DNA from: Condylostoma magnum | Lineage: Eukaryota; Ciliophora; Heterotrichea; Heterotrichida; Condylostomatidae | Length of the DNA: 22,683 bases | Reading direction: 5' to 3' | Assembly (NCBI GenBank): GCA_920105805.1 | Contig: CAKKTI010000361.1 | Coordinates: 1-22,683, forward strand | Shown here: in pieces, positions 21,512-22,683 of the stretch | How the letters are laid out: each line of letters begins with the position of its first letter | Numbering within the stretch: the stretch's first letter is position 1 | Program-made: the position numbers and the translations under genes | The notes under the pieces: model-generated | Seen by the model: only the letters and a program-made list of their open reading frames with translations | What the model was told of the DNA's origin: nothing | Databases searched by the model: none

Positions 21512-21889
21512 TTTATAATTATTGGCTTGGCAAGTTTATAATTAAGAGGGCTATAAAGCTTTTAATGGATAGAAATATGTATAAAAGTACTTAAGCTTAT
21601 GAAGTAGAACGTATATATTTTAATTATTACTGTCAGCCTAGAAGCTATATTTTATTATTTTAGCTAAAATAAGTTAATGGTTCATTTTGCAAATTATGAA
21701 TATGCTTTGTGAATATTGTTGTAAGTATCTTATTATATTAAAGTGAATTATTACAAACCACTATATTTACCTTTAAATTAAATATCTTAACTCTTAATAT
21801 TACTAATCTAGACTCTAGTACGTAATCTAATGAAGGTTATTTGTACCATAGCCTTATCTATTTACTACAATTGAGCTATTTAAAGCCAC
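21512..21889. other. Subtelomeric A/T-rich non-coding stretch
   Basis: About 380 bases of A/T-rich sequence with no coherent frame on either strand. It may hold the upstream region of the gene at 21511 and the worn end of the WD40 remnant. No repeat family was recognised. Confidence 0.45.
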
Positions 21890-22545
21890 TGATTTAAGTA
21901 AAATTTTATAAGTCCCAAGCATCACAGTTCTATATTCACTGCTACTCACAACTATACTATCTTCAAAGTCTGTATTTGCTACTGAACTATTATACCTTCC
22001 AATTATCTTATTGTTACTTGGATTTGGTAAATTCCAAATTCCTTCTGCTAATAATAATACTACCTTCAGTACAGTATTATTACTTTCAATTATTCTATTG
22101 TTATTTGGATTTAATAAGTCTTAAAGTTATACAGTCTCACCGTAACTTACGATTTTGCTGTCTTGAATGTATATACACCATACTTCAGTATCATGTTCTC
22201 CCATTTATCTACTTTCGTTTTATAAGTCCAAAGACATACAGATCCAATTCCGTGCTATCTTTATTACATACACATAATGCTTTATCATCTTATTTACCAA
22301 TTTTTATATTGCTATTTGTATTTCATAAGTCCCAAAATAGCATAATTTTATCAAAACGGCCAATAACGTTGCTACCTTTAATTAATATACTGATTATAAT
22401 AATGCCTCCCAGTATTCTATTATTGCTTGGATTTGATAGGTCCCAAATTCTTGCAGTTTTATCAAAACAGCCACCAATAACGTTGCTACCTTTAATGTAC
22501 AGTAAGGATACTCTTCCTTAATTATCTCTTGATCCTTATTAAATA
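21890..22545 (-). pseudogene. Decayed WD40-repeat gene
   Basis: On the minus strand, blades of a WD40 propeller can be read in pieces: GSNVIGGCFDKTARIWDLSN near 22500-22420, a second copy GSNVIGRFDKIMLFWDL near 22370-22320, and weaker ones near 22210-22110 (TEVWCIYIQDSKIVSYG, then LQDLLNPNNNRII) and 22060-21960 (GIWNLPNPSNNKIIGRYNS). The first two blades share a frame, but later ones lie in a different frame, and no start codon opens the first blade. The linker SNPSNNRI recurs after several blades, so the repeats were once nearly identical. It is best explained as a host WD40 gene or tail fragment decaying next to the telomere. Several short introns could also explain the frame changes. Confidence 0.6.
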
Positions 22546-22583
22546 AATCCTTTTTAACATTTAAATATTAAATATTATTAAAA

Positions 22584-22683
22584 GTGTAATAAGGGTGTAA
22601 GGGTGTAAGGGTGTAAGGGTGTAAGGGTGTAAGGGTGTAAGGGTGTAAGGGTGTAAGGGTGTAAGGGTGTAAGGGTGTAAGGG
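22584..22683 (+). repeat. Telomere, (TGTAAGGG)n
   Basis: Nearly twelve perfect tandem copies of an 8-base unit run to the end of the window, preceded by one imperfect unit (gtgtaataagg). The G-rich strand points outward, as at a right chromosome end. The complement unit is CCCTTACA. The sequence stops within the array, so its true length is unknown. Confidence 0.95.

Noticed and set aside
21976-22521. Plus-strand 181-codon hydrophobic frame near the telomere
   Set aside because: It is antisense to readable WD40 blades; its Leu/Ile/Tyr richness comes from the complement of those repeats.
1-22683. Mass of broken genes under the standard code
   Set aside because: In-frame stops fall at Gln and Trp positions of conserved motifs, and the genes have normal family lengths once recoded. 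Recoding explains this better than decay.
22584-22683. CRISPR array or satellite
   Set aside because: Units are 8 bases with no spacers and run to the contig end with the G-rich strand outward; this is a telomere.
1-22683. Mobile elements, viral remnants, tRNA or rRNA genes
   Set aside because: No transposase, reverse transcriptase, integrase, terminal repeats or cloverleaf-type sequence was recognised by reading both strands; short or diverged ones could be missed.

Overview
This is the right-hand end of a linear nuclear chromosome from a ciliate, almost certainly macronuclear DNA. The last ~100 bases are a telomere of tandem 8-mers (TGTAAGGG). The rest is A/T-rich and packed with genes that only read through if TAA and TAG mean glutamine and TGA means tryptophan. 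The same three codons also end genes: VPS26C stops at TAG, the four-helix membrane protein at TAA, the PLAC8 protein at TGA. All three stops are therefore context-dependent, as in the Condylostoma nuclear code (NCBI table 28). The karyorelict code (table 27), in which only TGA stops, fits poorly: several convergent genes would then run more than 200 nt antisense into their neighbours. A Condylostoma-like heterotrich is my best guess, but the species is not identified.

Layout, left to right. 1-2805 (-): N-terminal 935 codons of a large secreted or surface protein, LamG-like domain plus cysteine-rich repeats, leaving the window on the left. 2830-4693 (+): one small basic protein and two related hypothetical genes. 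4694-10690 (-): four genes packed head to tail, read from right to left: a coiled-coil protein, a fused fatty acyl-CoA reductase/acyltransferase (FARAT type, ether lipid synthesis), a BAH-PHD chromatin reader and VPS26C. 10709-14360 (+): a coiled-coil protein followed at once by a cyclic-nucleotide-gated-type cation channel. 14403-16238: a hypothetical gene and two four-helix membrane proteins. 16296-17201 (+): one hypothetical protein and one doubtful small gene. 17282-20187: a protein with two cyclic-nucleotide-binding folds, divergent from a DYRK-family kinase. 20299-21511: a PLAC8 protein and a basic hypothetical protein. 21512-22583: gene-poor subtelomere with a decayed WD40 gene. 22584-22683: telomere.

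The most striking feature is compactness. Start codons of divergent genes lie 5, 6, 18, 24 and 57 bp apart, two convergent pairs end 0 and 3 bp apart, and head-to-tail neighbours can be under 30 bp apart. Promoters and 3' ends must overlap neighbouring genes, and stop recognition must work with almost no 3' untranslated sequence of its own. The genes are otherwise functionally mixed (membrane traffic, ether lipids, chromatin, ion flux, cAMP/cGMP-type signalling). No RNA gene, mobile element or CRISPR array was seen. Coordinates rest on hand translation; very short in-frame introns (for example 15 nt) could be hidden in some genes.
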